DNA from: Antedon mediterranea
Lineage: Eukaryota; Echinodermata; Crinoidea; Comatulida; Antedonidae
Direction: 5' to 3'
DNA length: 64,000 nt
Assembly: GCF_964355755.1 (NCBI RefSeq)
Contig: NC_092671.1
Location: forward strand, 17,271,501 to 17,335,500
Within the stretch, counting starts at the first letter, position 1. Each line of letters begins with the position of its first letter. Made by a program: the position numbers and the translations under genes. Under the pieces are notes generated by a model that saw only the letters and a list, made by a program, of their open reading frames with translations, was not told the origin of the DNA and did no database searches. Below are positions 51,339-63,956 of this stretch, in pieces.

Positions 51339-51515
51339 GCTTGGTTCCCACTAGAACGTAACGCAAGGACGTAAACGCAACGCAAGCGTTTTAACCAATG
51401 ACAAGCGAAGTTATAGACAGTTAGCAATCACAAGCGAATAAGCCATCGCTTGTGATTGGTCAATTCACTTGCGTTGCGTTACGTCCTTGTGTTGCGTCGC
51501 TAGTGGGAACCACGC
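51339..51515. mobile_element. 177-bp MITE with TTAAA flanks (family C)
   Basis: GCTTGGTTCCCACTAG and CTAGTGGGAACCACGC ends, with TTAAA on both sides. Inner stems include AACGCAAGGACGT / ACGTCCTTGTG and CACAAGCG / CGCTTGTG, so most of it can fold. TTAA(A) flanks suggest a piggyBac-like target, but this is not proven. Confidence 0.75.
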
Positions 51516-51719
51516 TTAAATATTAGATGGTAAACAGAGAACACAAACAACATAATAACAAGTATGAAATTGAAGTTTGAAATTAACACAGGGGAGGTCC
51601 AGGCAGAGCACTAGATGTTATGTGTGTGCTGACCCCTTTTGACAGTATGTTTAAGTGTTCGCTCGATTAAAAAACTGTTGAAATCCCTGTGATAGTATTA
51701 TTCATATTCATTTATAGAA

Positions 51720-51974
51720 CAGTAACTCAGACAAGCATACAGTTTTTAGTCGTGTGGATGCGACTCTATAGTTCACTATGTCGGTCGGTCGGTCTGTCTG
51801 TCGGTCCGGTATCACTATGCGTTTTAGCACGCGACTTATGGCTGTTGGCCTTGTTATTATTAGTTTATGTTTTGTTTTTTTTTCTTTTCGTATTTGTATT
51901 AATGATTACTTGATTGTATTTATTATCCTGTATGTTATTGTGTATTGTGGAAATGAATTGAATTGAATTGAATG
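51720..51974 (+). repeat. Repeat with (GGTC)n stretch and GAATT tail
   Basis: A GTCGGTCGGTCGGTCTGTCT run at 51780, T-rich sequence, and a terminal TGAATTGAATTGAATTGAAT tail at 51952-51973 suggest a LINE 3' end. No protein domain recognised. Confidence 0.4.
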
Positions 51975-52958
51975 CACAGTTAATCAGAATAACCAGTGAA
52001 GAGTGAAATTCCTTATCTTGTATAACATCAGTTTTACAGTCAGTATAACATCAGTTTTAGTCAGTTAAAAAAATTAAAAGGAAAAACTGTTTAGAAATGT
52101 GTATTTACAGGTATTTTTCATGTTTTATGCTGCTAACCTTTTACTATTTTATAGAAATGTCAATGTCTAATAGCTTTCAGCAAACATTTAAAACTAACAA
52201 ATCATTTATAAAACAATGATGAAAATAATGAACAGTTGTTACACAATATTATAGAAAATATGATGAAATGAGAAGTAATATTAATAGCTGCAAGGTACTT
52301 ATTCCTGTACGACAATTTAAAACTATCCAAGAGAACGTCAGTTAATTTAGAACTGTTTGAAATGATATGATGGGTTATTCATCAGTTGTTTGTATATATG
52401 ATTATTTTATAGATATAATTTGACAGCGTGGCATGCGAGACATCATGATTCTTCATACTTAAATTTACATAATCCCCTGAGGAAATGTGATTTAACTACA
52501 TAATAGAAATACTTACTTGATACAAATTAAACAAATTCCTTAACAATAAAGAAAAACACATCATTGTCATACTTGACTGATCATCGTGTATATACATTTT
52601 ATGTTTGAATATAATGAATGAAATTATAGAAATTGTTGTTATTGGTGATTTTAAGTTATTTTAAATACTAAATTAGCTTTAAAAGGATCAATTGTTTAAT
52701 ATTTTTTAAATGATGTATTTTTGCATGCATGTATTGAAGTAGTAAAAGTGTGATGGCCTAGTTAAATATTAATTAATACTGGTATACACAGTCCATTTCT
52801 AAAGCTTCCATGTACCAACACATAATACAGGACTCAGAATGTAACCTCCTATCACTGTTTAAAAATCTTGCCATCTACCCTAACAATTCTGGCATCCACC
52901 ATCCATGCTGTTTGTATATTGTTAAATTTATTTTACTATAGTATGTATATAATGGTAG

Positions 52959-54490
52959 ACTAGACATGTAACTCGTCACTTTGACGAGTTTGGTTATCCG
53001 CCGCGCAAGTGGTGCAACATTAACATTAAGGGGATAGGTTGAGGACAAAAGGAAGTGTTCACGTTGGCATTATGACCTGAACTGAAGAATATGATATGTT
53101 GTTATTGCTGAAATTTATTGTTTAAATTCATATATACTGTAGTATACACAGTATAATCTGTATCCATATCACATACAGTGTAGAATAGGTGAAATTACGG
53201 GACCCGCTATTTATTGCAATTTTTAACATGTTGACGGTTTTAAAATGAAACGCGAAGGTAGCAATTCCGAAAGGAAATTATCTCAGCAACAACGTATTAG
53301 CATGTAGAAGAAATTTGAAAACGTGAAATATTGATGCGCGCTCGTTTAAATGTAATGAATTATGACGCAAAAGATGAAAATACAACCTTTTTTATTTAAC
53401 TGGCCATATGATGACGTCACAACATCCGATTGGCAACATTTTTACATAATTTCGTATCTACAGTCCAATAGCTTCCAGAAAAAGTTTTAATCGTGATTAT
53501 CACATTTTATTCTTACGAGCTATAACAGATTAAAATTTACTGTAAAGATGAAATTAATGCCACACGTGATTTAAATTTTTAAGCACGATGACGTAAAAAA
53601 AATTAAAATATTTTTAACTCATGCGAAAGATAGTTGATTGACCTAGACAATATCAAAATCGGGGTGAAAATGGAAAACGGATAAGTGGAGATGCGCTCTA
53701 TTCAATGTGATGAGCTATGACGAAAGATACAAAATCCTAAATTTTATATTTGCGTGGCCATACGATGACATCACAATGTCCGGTTAGCCATATTAATACC
53801 TGATCCAATATCTACAACTCATCTACTTCCAGAAAATGCCATCCACAAAAAGTTGACCGTTTAGTTTAGAAATTACGACTGTTTTAAAAAAGGCATATTT
53901 TAAACGAATTTTTTAACGTTTTCATAAAAAACGCGCGCAAATTGTCCAATTCGACGTGCTCGTATGACGTATCTTTAAGTCAAAATTGTTTAAAATTTGG
54001 TAAAATTACTAGAAAAGGCTGGAAAAACATAAATCACGCGAAAAAAATACGTTTTCAATGCTACGTGCGCTCCGCACACGTAAAAATGTGCGCATGCGTG
54101 GGAATTTTTGACATGCTTAAACCGACATGAAACGCGTAGAAAGTTGATTAGAAATTAATTTTGCGCATTTTGAAATTTTAAATGCGCGTGCGCGCGTAAC
54201 TTTGTGTAAAACACGCAATTTTTTTTCAACAGAAGGTTAGCGCATGATATAAATTAAACTTTTGCAAAGTTTCACTTTAAAATGTTATTTGGTTTTCGAC
54301 ATATGTTAAATACGAGAAAATCGTTAAATCGCGCGTACGTCACGTTGCGCGATTGTAAACATCATGAAAAGCTTCGCTTGACGACGTTACATAAATGTCA
54401 AAATGTTAACATAGTTAACAAAATGTTATGTTTGCAAGTTTTAGAGAAAAGCGTTACACAAAAATCATACAGAAAGAAAGAAGATTAAGA
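52959..54490 (+). mobile_element. Terminal-hairpin element array, copy 1
   Basis: Starts ACTAGACATG and carries a 5' hairpin, AACTCGTCA / TGACGAGTT with a 3-nt loop (52970-52990), followed by GGTTATCCGC at 52992. The body is rich in CpG motifs (GCGCGC, TGACGTCA) and contains two related subrepeats about 355 bp apart (see GGCCATATGATGACGTCAC near 53402 and GGCCATACGATGACATCAC near 53757). It ends in GAAGATTAAGA, joining copy 2 without a 3' hairpin. No credible protein is encoded. Confidence 0.85.
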
Positions 54491-56096
54491 ACTAGACATG
54501 TAACTCGTCACTTTGACGAGTTTGGTTATCCGCCGCGCAAGTGGTGCAACATTAACATTAAGGGGATAGGTTGAGGACAAAAGAAAGTGTTCACGTTGGC
54601 ATTATGACCTGAACTGAAGAATATGATATGTTGTTATTCCTGAATTTTATTATTTAAATTCATATATAGTATACACAGTATAATCTGTATCCATATCACA
54701 TACAGTGTAGAATAGGTGAAATTACGGGACCCGCTATTTATTGCAATTTTTTAACATGTTGACGGTTTTAAAATGAAACGCGAAGGTACCAATTCCGAAA
54801 GGAAATTATCTCAGCAACAACGTATTAGCGTGTAGAAGAAATTTGAATACGTGAAATATTGATGCGCGCTCTTTTAAATGTAATGAATTATGACGCAAAA
54901 GATGAAAATACGACCTTTTTTATTTAACTGGCCATATGATGACGTCACAACATCCGATTGGCAACATTTTTACATAATTTCGTATCTACAGTCCAATAGC
55001 TTCCAGAAAAAGTTTTAATCGTGATTATCACATTTTATTCTTACGAGCTATAACAGATTAAAATTTACTGTAAAGATGAAATTAATGCCACACGTGATTT
55101 AAATTTTTAAGCACGATGACGTAAAAAAAATTAAAATATTTTTAACTCATGCGAAAGATAGTTGATTGACCTAGACAATATCAAAATCGGGGTGAAAATG
55201 GAAAACGGATAAGTGGAGATACGCTCTATTCAATGTGATGAGCTATGACGAAAGATACAAAATCCTAAATTTTATATTTGCGTGGCCATACGATGACATC
55301 ACAATGTCCGGTTAGCCATATTAATACCTGATCCAATATCTACAACTCATCTACTTCCAGAAAATGCCATCCACAAAAAGTTGACCGTTTAGTTTAGAAA
55401 TTACGACTGTTTTAAAAAAGGCATATTTTAAACGAATTTTTTAACGTTTTCATAAAAAACGCGCGCAAATTGTCCAATTCGACGTGCTCGTATGACGTAT
55501 CTTTAAGTCAAAATTGTTTAAAATTTGGTAAAATTACTAGAAAAGGCTGGAAAAACATAAATCACGCGAAAAAAATACGTTTTCAATGCTACGTGCGCTC
55601 CGCACACGTAAAATTGTGCGCATGCGTGGGAATTTTTGAAATGCTTAAACCGACATGAAACGCGTAGAAAGTTGATTAGAAATTAATTTTGCGCATTTTG
55701 AAATTTTAAATGCGCGTGCGCGCGTAACTTTGTGTAAAACACGCATTTTTTTTTCAACAGAAGGTTAGCGCATGATATAAATTAAACTTTTGCAAAGTTT
55801 CACTTTTAAATGTTATTTGGTTTTCGACATATGTTAAATACGAGAAAATCGTTAAATCGCGCGTACGTCACGTTGCGCGATTGTAAACATCATGAAAAGC
55901 TTCGCTTGACGACGTTACATAAATGTCAAAATGTTAACATAGTTAACAAAATGTTATGTTTGCAAGTTTTAGAGAAAAGCGTTACACAAAAATCATACAG
56001 AAAGAAAGAAGATTAAGAAAAAGATGATGATGATGATGATTTCGTACAATCACAAGAGGTTATCCTGCAACTTCGTTGCGGATAACCAAAAAGATG
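54491..56096 (+). mobile_element. Terminal-hairpin element array, copy 2 (with 3' hairpin)
   Basis: Near-identical to copy 1 over its length. It continues past GAAGATTAAGA through (GAT)n at 56023-56040 and TTTCGTACAATCACAAGA to a 3' hairpin at 56058-56087: GGTTATCC-T-GCAAC, loop TTC, GTTGC-GGATAACC. Copy 3 follows nine bases later. This is the only internal junction that keeps the 3' hairpin. Confidence 0.85.
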
Positions 56097-57629
56097 ACTA
56101 GACATGTAACTCGTCACTTTGACGAGTTTGGTTATCCGCCGCGCAAGTGGTGCAACATTAACATTAAGGGGATAGGTTGAGGACAAAAGGAAGTGTTCAC
56201 GTTGGCATTATGACCTGAACTTAAGAATATGATATGTTGTTATTACTGAATGTTATTATTTAAATTCATATATAGTAGACACAGTATAATCTGTATCCAT
56301 ATCACATACAGTGTAGAATAGGTGAAATTACGGGACCCGCTATTTATTGCAATTTTTAACATTTTGACGGTTTTAAAATGAAACGCGAAGGTAGCAATTC
56401 CGAAAGGAAATTATCTCAGCAACAACGTATTAGCGTGTAGAAGAAATTTGAATACGTGAAATATTGATGCGCGCTCTTTTAAATGTAATGAATTATGACG
56501 CAAAAGATGAAAATACGACCTTTTTTATTTAACTGGCCATATGATGACGTCACAACATCCGATTGGCAACATTTTTACATAATTTCGTATCTACAATCCA
56601 ATAGCTTCCAGAAAAAGTTTTAATCGTGATTATCACATTTTATTCTTACGACCTATAACAGATTAAAATTTACTGTAAAGATGAAATTAATGCCACACGT
56701 GATTTAAATTTTTAGGCACGATGACGTCAAAAAAATTAAAATATTTTTAACTCATGCGAAAGATAGTTGATTGACCTAGACAATATCAAAATCGGGGTGA
56801 AAATGGAGAACGGATAAGTGGAGATGCGCTCTATTCAATGTGATGAGCTATGACGAAAGATACAAAAATCCTAAATTTTATATTTGCGTGGCCATACGAT
56901 GACGTCACAATGTCCGGTTAGCCATATTAATACCTGATCCGATATCTACAACTCATCTACTTCCAGAAAATGCCATCCACAAAAAGTTGACCGTCTAGTT
57001 TAGAAATTACGACTGTTTTAAAAAAGGCATATTTTAAACGAATTTTTTAACGTTTTCATAAAAAACGCGCGCAAATTGTCCAATTCGACGTGCTCGTATG
57101 ACGTATCTTTAAGTCGAAATTGTTTAAAATTTGGTAAAATTACTAGAAAAGGCTGGAAAAACATAAATCACGCGAAAAAAATACGTTTTCAATGCTACGT
57201 GCGCACCGCACACGTAAAAATGTGCGCACGCGTGGGAATTTTTGACATGCTTAAAACGACATGAAACGCGTAGAAAGTTGATTATGAATTAATTTTGCGC
57301 ATTTTGAAATTTTAAATGCGCGTGCGCGCGTAACTTTGTGTAAAACACGCAATTTTTTTTCAACAGAAAGTTAGCGCATGATATAAATTAAACTCTTGCA
57401 AAGTTTCACTTTAAAATATTATTTGGTTTTCGACATATGTTAAATACGAGAAAATCGTTAAATCGCGCGTACGTCACGTTGCGCGATTGTAAACATCATG
57501 AAAAGCTTCGCTTGACGACGTTACATAAATGTCAAAATGTTAACATAGTTAACAAAATGTTATGTTTGCAAGTTTTAGAGAAAAGCGTTACACAAAAATC
57601 ATACAGAAAGAAAGAAGATGAAAAAAAAG
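56097..57629 (+). mobile_element. Terminal-hairpin element array, copy 3
   Basis: Same layout as copies 1 and 2, with small differences such as TGACGTCA replacing TGACATCA in the second subrepeat. It ends GAAGATGAAAAAAAAG, again joining the next copy without the 3' hairpin. Length is 1533 bp, almost the same as copy 1. Confidence 0.85.
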
Positions 57630-59306
57630 ACTAGACATGTAACTCGTCACTTTGACGAGTTTGGTTATCCGCCGCGCAAGTGGTGCAACATTAACATTAA
57701 GGGGATAGGTTGAGGACAAAAGGAAGTGTTCACGTTGGCATTATGACCTGAACTGAAGAATATGATATGTTGTTATTGCTGAATTTTATTATTTAAATTC
57801 ATATAGTATACACAGTATAATCTGTATCCATATCACATACAGTGTAGAATAGGTGAAATTACGGGACCCGCTATTTATTGCAATTTTTAACATGTTGACG
57901 GTTTTAAAATGAAACGCGAAGGTAGCAATTCCGAAAGGAAATTATCTCAGCAACAACGTATTAGCGTGTAGAAGAAATTTGAATACGTGAAATATTGATG
58001 CGCGCTCTTTTAAATGTAATGAATTATGACGCAAAAGATGAAAATACGACCTTTTTTATTTAACTGGCCATATGATGACGTCACAACATCCGATTGGCAA
58101 CATTTTTACATAATTTCGTATCTACAATCCAATAGCTTCCAGAAAAAGTTTTAATCGTGATTATCACATTTTATTCTTACGAGCTATAACAGATTAAAAT
58201 TTACTGTAAAGATGAAATTGATGCCACACGTGATTTAAATTTTTAGGCATGATGACGTCAAAAAAATTAAAATATTTTTTACTCATGCGAAAGATAGTTG
58301 ATTGCCCCAGACAATATCAAAATCGGGGTGAAAATGAAAAACGGATAAGTGGAGATGCGCTCTATTCAATGTGATGAGCTATGACGAAAGATACAAAAAT
58401 CCTAAATTTTATATTCGCGTGGCCATACGATGACGTCACAATGTCTGGTTAGCCATATTAATACCTGATCCGATATCTACAACTCATCTACTTCCAGAAT
58501 ATGCCATCCATAAAAAGTTGACCGTCTAGTTTAGAAATTACGACTGTTTAAAAAAAGGCATATTTTAAACGAATTTTTTAACCTTTTCATAAGAAACGCG
58601 CGCAAATTGTCCAATTCGACGTGCTCGTATGACGTATCTTTAAGTCGAAATTGTTTAAAATTTTGTAAAATTACTAGAAAAGGCTGGAAAAACATAAATC
58701 ACGCGAAAAAAATACGTTTTCAATGCTACGTGCGCACCGCACACGTAAAAATGTGCGCACGCGTGGGAATTTTTGACATGCTTAAAACGACATGAAACGC
58801 GTAGAAAGTTGATTAGAAATTAATTTTGCGCATTTTGAAATTTTAAATGCGCGTGCGCGCCTAACTTTGTGTAAAACACGGAATTTTTTTTCAACAGAAA
58901 GTTAGCGCATGATATAAATTAAACTTTTGCAAAGTTTCAAGTTGAAATGTTATTTGGTTGTCGAGCTATGTTAAATACGACAAAATCGTTAAATCGCGCG
59001 TAAGTCACGTTGCGCAATTGTAAACGTCATGAAAAGCTTCGCTTGACGACGTTACGTAAATGTCAATATGTTAAGATAGTTACCGAAATGTTATGTTTGC
59101 GAGTTTTAGAGAAAAGCGTTACACAAAAATCATACAGGTTGATTTCGTACAATCACAAGAGGTTATCCTGCAACTTCGTTGCGGATAACCAATGATGATT
59201 TCGTACAATCACAAGAGGTTATCCTGCAACTTCGTTGCGGATAACCAAATGATGATGATTTCGTACAATCACAAGAGGTTATCCTGCAACTTCGTTGCGG
59301 ATAACC
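57630..59306 (+). mobile_element. Terminal-hairpin element array, copy 4 with three tandem 3' hairpins
   Basis: Full copy whose right end carries three successive 3' terminal modules, each TTTCGTACAATCACAAGA plus the GGTTATCC...GGATAACC hairpin, with hairpins at 59161-59190, 59217-59246 and 59277-59306. The modules are separated by short ATGATG spacers. Its last 200 bp before the modules is more diverged than in the other copies. Confidence 0.85.
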
Positions 59307-59943
59307 AAAAATTAAAAAATTATAACTTGAATATCTGTAATGGTATGTTTAAAATTTGATTAAAGAACCCAATTAGAAAGACCTCATGGCACAGCGATGC
59401 TTGATAAGCTCAACTTGATGAATGCACAGGACTATTAAGATCAGTACAGTAAAAACCTAGAAGCTCGTCGGTAATGAAACGAATACAAGATTCTAAAATA
59501 AATGATGAATTGAATTGAATAATCCCATTGAAATCATGCTTAATCTGTTTAATGTAATGTGATATCTGTGATAGATGGCTTGTACGTTCTTAAATACTTC
59601 AAGACAATCCTATCTAAATCTATTTGAGATGTGCTTCTCAAATTGACGACGCTGCTCACTGGTCAGTGAAGTTGTTCTTAAATCTTTGCAATAATCCTTA
59701 AGAATTTATCTTTACTGAAATAATTACATTGATTAAGACATTAAACAAAAAAAGTTTATGGCATTCCTAAAATAGAAAAGATGATCAAGAGCTTTATCAG
59801 ATATTTTTATTGATAATTTAATTGATATAATAAAATCTTGGTCAATCAATCCACAATACAATAAGAGTTATGCTTTTTTATCGTACGTAGCATACAACTC
59901 CATAGGTCTGAACCAGAAAAAGATTAGTAGAAGCCACCTCTTA

Positions 59944-60104
59944 AGTCTTGTCTACACTATCAAACTTTATGTGACGAAAAAATGTGATGTGCCCATATAT
60001 GGACATGATGAGGTCATATCACTACCACATTTGGGCATATCACTACCATATTTGGGCACATCACACTTTTTTGTCAAACTAGTTTCATAGTGTAGACAGA
60101 GCTT
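59944..60104. mobile_element. Family A MITE, copy 9
   Basis: AGTCTTGTCTACACTATCAA and TTTCATAGTGTAGACAGAGC ends, TA on both sides. Confidence 0.85.
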
Positions 60105-60758
60105 TAGAACAGTGATCTCTCTTACGTTTCTAAAGCTGAAGGTACAAGATTAATGTACGATGCTTACAATATGAAAGTCATGCATCAACAATTTTGACCT
60201 CCAACCAATCAAATTTAAAAACTCTTACATACTGGATTTCGCATTTATTTGTGATACTTGTAACCATACAAAAACTATTAAAACTTTTCAAGCCTTTTTA
60301 AAAAAAACGATATCATTTATTTTTTCAAAGTGTCTTTGGTCTAATAATAAAAAACAATTGGAAGGAAATTTATCAAAGTAGAAAGCTCTAAATACAATTA
60401 TGTAGTCCTTTATGAGATATGGGATGCATTAACTAATAATGTTACCGAAAAGCCAGTAACATCACTTTACTAGCTATATTGTTGAACACCTCATAAATCT
60501 TATGAAAAATGTCGGCCGACTGATTTGGGGTTAATAGAGATTTCGTGCCTGTACTGGATATAACTATGTAGGTCTCTAGCATAATTAAGTCAAATAAAAT
60601 TAGTTACTAAAGTTTTATGGCTTGGCCCTTGTCAGTTTTGTGGCTATATAATATTTTTTACTATGGTAATTAAAAGACATTTAATTATTATAATATGCTA
60701 GGTTGGAAATTAATCACCAGTTTTCTATATTTGATGTAAGGTTATGTAGTAAAGTACA

Positions 60759-61141
60759 TACCATATTTATTCGAATAAATGCCCTACTTTTAATATATGG
60801 CCCCTCTCCCATAAATAAACATCCATCCCCTCCCCATACCATAGAACATCATTTGGAATAAATGCTTCACTCCTCAAGTAAATGCCCCACATTGTATTAC
60901 AACACATTTCCATTTGTAAAGTAATTCATTGATTGACATGAGCTACAATTTACTAAGCATTTTGATACAATTTTTACTGTATCATTCTCTTCTTGATATT
61001 GTTGTATTTTATACATATCTAGGAGGTTTGATTATACATGTTACCATAATACAATAAAAGCCTTGAATAAACGCACCCTAAAACCCTTGCTGAACAATAA
61101 ACGCCCAGGGTATTAATAATATTCGAATAAAGACGGTAATA
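60759..61141. repeat. Dispersed element with TTCGAATAAA ends
   Basis: TACCATATTTATTCGAATAA at the left and ATTCGAATAAAGACGGTA at the right are inverted, and AATAAACGCCC/AATAAATGCCC motifs recur inside. A related fragment lies at 13890-13955 (GGCATTTATTCAAGG...GGCGTTTATTA). I recall similar elements as common in marine invertebrate genomes. Confidence 0.55.
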
Positions 61142-61998
61142 TGTTCTTTTAGTGTGGTTATCAGTTGGAAATCAATAAAAAAAATCAGTTGATTTTAAAA
61201 ACCTCAGACTGAGAGACAGGAAGAGTTGTGGTGAAGCTACATGAATGAGTAATAACATAAGGATGTTAATTCTTTCTCTTCAAAAGCCAATAAAATACTG
61301 AATAGAGTGATAACAACAAGGATAGTTTAACAGAAGACATCTGCTTGTATAAAAACACTTATGTATTCATACTCTATTCAATACATTGGTAAGATATTCG
61401 ATGAAATTATCACTGATCAAAACATTTTACAACCCTGCATTTGACTTCCCCTTTCACAATATATTTTTAAAGAAAGGGGGAACACAAGAAACAGGACGAT
61501 TATTATTTAATGAATTATGTACTGATTTGTTGGGATAGTGTGCCAGCAGAGTACAGTTTCAGTTTTAATATGTATATTTAAGTAAATAAATAAGTAATCT
61601 TTATATGTTTACAAAATAGATGTTTGAAAATAGAAGCACATTCTTTTGTTACGCTTTTTAAGAAACTTATAAGACATTTTCAACAAGTAAAAACTATTCA
61701 AGTTGAAAAAAAAAAAACAATTTCCTGTACAATTTGGACTATGTAAACGTATAATTACGAAAGATTTTAATAATTATTTTAAAATTAAGACTGACCCTCA
61801 TTATAAAGACTTGAAACAAAGGGAGTTGAATGTCCATGAACTTAATTACATAGCAACAGCTGAAACAGTTGCTGTAGGCTTTAAAAAATGTTGACGGAAA
61901 AACCTGGAAACAATGATTACCTGTTGCTAATATATTGAATATGTATATGGTACTTCATATATATAAATGATATTCTTTTATATAGGAAGGAAGATGTA

Positions 61999-62120
61999 AA
62001 GCTCTGTCTACATTTTGACAAAAAAAGTGTGATGTGCCCATATATGGTAGTGATATACCCAGATATGATGGTGATATGACATCATCATGTCCATATATGG
62101 GCACATACAGTTTGATAGTG
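61999..62120. mobile_element. Family A MITE, copy 10, damaged at both ends
   Basis: AAGCTCTGTCTACA is followed by a deletion into TTTTGACA at the left; the right stops at TTTGATAGTGTGTT. Confidence 0.75.
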
Positions 62121-62261
62121 TGTTTACGAAAAAGAGGAAAAAACACTGTCATTGTCTCATATTATATCAAAGGATATTGGTAATACTACTCTGTAGTTAA
62201 AACATTACTGTGTCCAGGAATTAAAATTTGTTTTTTCAGTTCCTTAGGTAATCTAAACTAA

Positions 62262-63032
62262 GGTCGTGTTTATACAACACCCTAAATTTGAACACGGCTT
62301 AAATTTTTAGCGTGTTGTTCGGACCGAGGTCAACCCACCTTAACGTTTGCTGTTATACTAGAAATCACGATACCGTGTTGTACCGGAAGTTTCATCAACA
62401 CGCAGTGCATGCTAGGATAAAAGGTCAAATCGTTGATCGCTTGAATTGAATTGTTGGCTGGGTTGTTGTCAACAAATCATCGTCGCCTCCTCGCTGTCCG
62501 ATGATTCGCGCGGTATTTACCATTTTCATTATTGTATTCGTTCACGTTTGCATTGTTGTTTATTTTGTTCTCGGTTCATTTAAATTAATAAAAGTTATTT
62601 TAAGGGTTTCATTGTTTCATCTATACACTATGGAAGAAGATTTTTGCGATGTTATTTTTTATTCTGTTTGGAGTGGGAAACGATAGTCTATAGAGGCCTA
62701 CTACCACTACGAGTTGGCCCTACCAGGCTAGGCGTAAGACGTGGTAGGAGGATGATTGCTGGCAGCGAAGCAGCAATAAATGGGCCCAATCTTGTTAGAC
62801 GTCGCATGACATGATTGATATTACGACCTGTTTTAACGAGAGGTCAAAATATACCCTGAGGACACTTCCAACACGGTAACGGCGACCGGGAATCCACCAA
62901 ATTTTAGGATTCAGCCAAGTAGCCTTTTTTGCAATTAAAATCTCATTACACGGAATCTCTTTGTTGTTATACAACACACTTCTCGTAGGCGTGTAGAATA
63001 TGCGTGTAATAGCGTGTTGTATAAACGCGCCC
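62262..63032. mobile_element. Harbinger-type element, 771 bp, TAA target duplication
   Basis: Ends GGTCGTGTTTATACAACACC and GTGTTGTATAAACGCGCCC are inverted repeats of about 21 bp with three mismatches, flanked by TAA on both sides. The inside has only short open frames with no recognised transposase or Myb-like domain, so it is likely nonautonomous. Confidence 0.75.
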
Positions 63033-63454
63033 TAAGATTCTTTAAAAATAAGGTGCCGAATTGAATATCAAACAAAAAGACCTATATTTTTAGTTGAACA
63101 ACTTTCCTGTACTAAATATTCTCATCTTTTGTTTATTCTTTTGTGATTTTATAACATTTTGCTTCAAAATTCCTCTTGGAAGTTATGATAATGACAGCTG
63201 ATAAAATTTGATATTTTAATCATTCATGACTTTAATTTAAAATATAATGACCTCATTTACAGTGAAAGGATATCACAGCCAAAGTGTCCATGAACATGAA
63301 TTGGTACCAGCTGAGCAGGCTTCTCCTCACTTCCATGGACCTTTAAAAATTGTTGCATGAAACACCTGTGATAATGTTGGTTACCATTTCAAATGGTCAA
63401 ATGCAATGTTTGTTCTGCGTAATGAGTGAGTCAGTAAGAAGAATATGATAGAGT

Positions 63455-63620
63455 TTCCAGTGGAACCTCTATTAAGGAGACACCTTCAGGACCACAGTGT
63501 CCCCTGAATAGGGGTTAGCCATAGCGTTAACACATTATATTGCCCTCCTTTATTTTCACAGGATAGTGTCCCTTTAAAAGGGATGTTCCCTAAATAGTAG
63601 TGTCCTAAAGGAGTGGTTCA
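63455..63620. repeat. Dispersed CCCCT-NNN-AGGGG element
   Basis: GTGGAACCTCTATTAAGGAG, ACACCTTCAGGACCACAGTG and TCCCCTGAATAGGGGTTAGC, with a partial inverted copy further right (AGTGTCCCTTTAAAAGGG). A related copy lies at 43230-43330 (TATTAAGGGGACACGTTC). The motif is the same as in the 39-bp minisatellite. Confidence 0.5.
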
Positions 63621-63956
63621 AATCAACTAAATGTTGCTGATTTCACAATTTATAATAAAAAAATTATACTATTTCCATAATTTATAGATTATAAATTCCG
63701 AGATTAGAATTGTCTAAAACCAACTGATATATTTCATAGTACGAATTTCAACCTAAAGTGACCTTATTCATTAATTCTCAACTTAACTTGGCTGTCCTAT
63801 ATTTTCACTTTAAAAAAAGAACAGGCTTTAAAATGGATAATCAATTAATATTGGGAAATTAGAGGCCAGCATAAACTTTGATGGAAAAACATTCCAAACA
63901 TTTTAAAAGGTAACAAAAATTAATCATCACAAGCTTAAAATATTAGATAATCATTA

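Noticed and set aside
53942-59195. Repeated 62- and 68-residue open frames in each array unit
   Set aside because: They are conserved only because the units are nearly identical. The frames are short, match no known domain, and the solitary relative does not keep them.
62501-62977. 61- and 60-residue open frames as transposase or host exons
   Set aside because: They lie inside the TAA-flanked element, carry no recognisable motif, and overlap on opposite strands.
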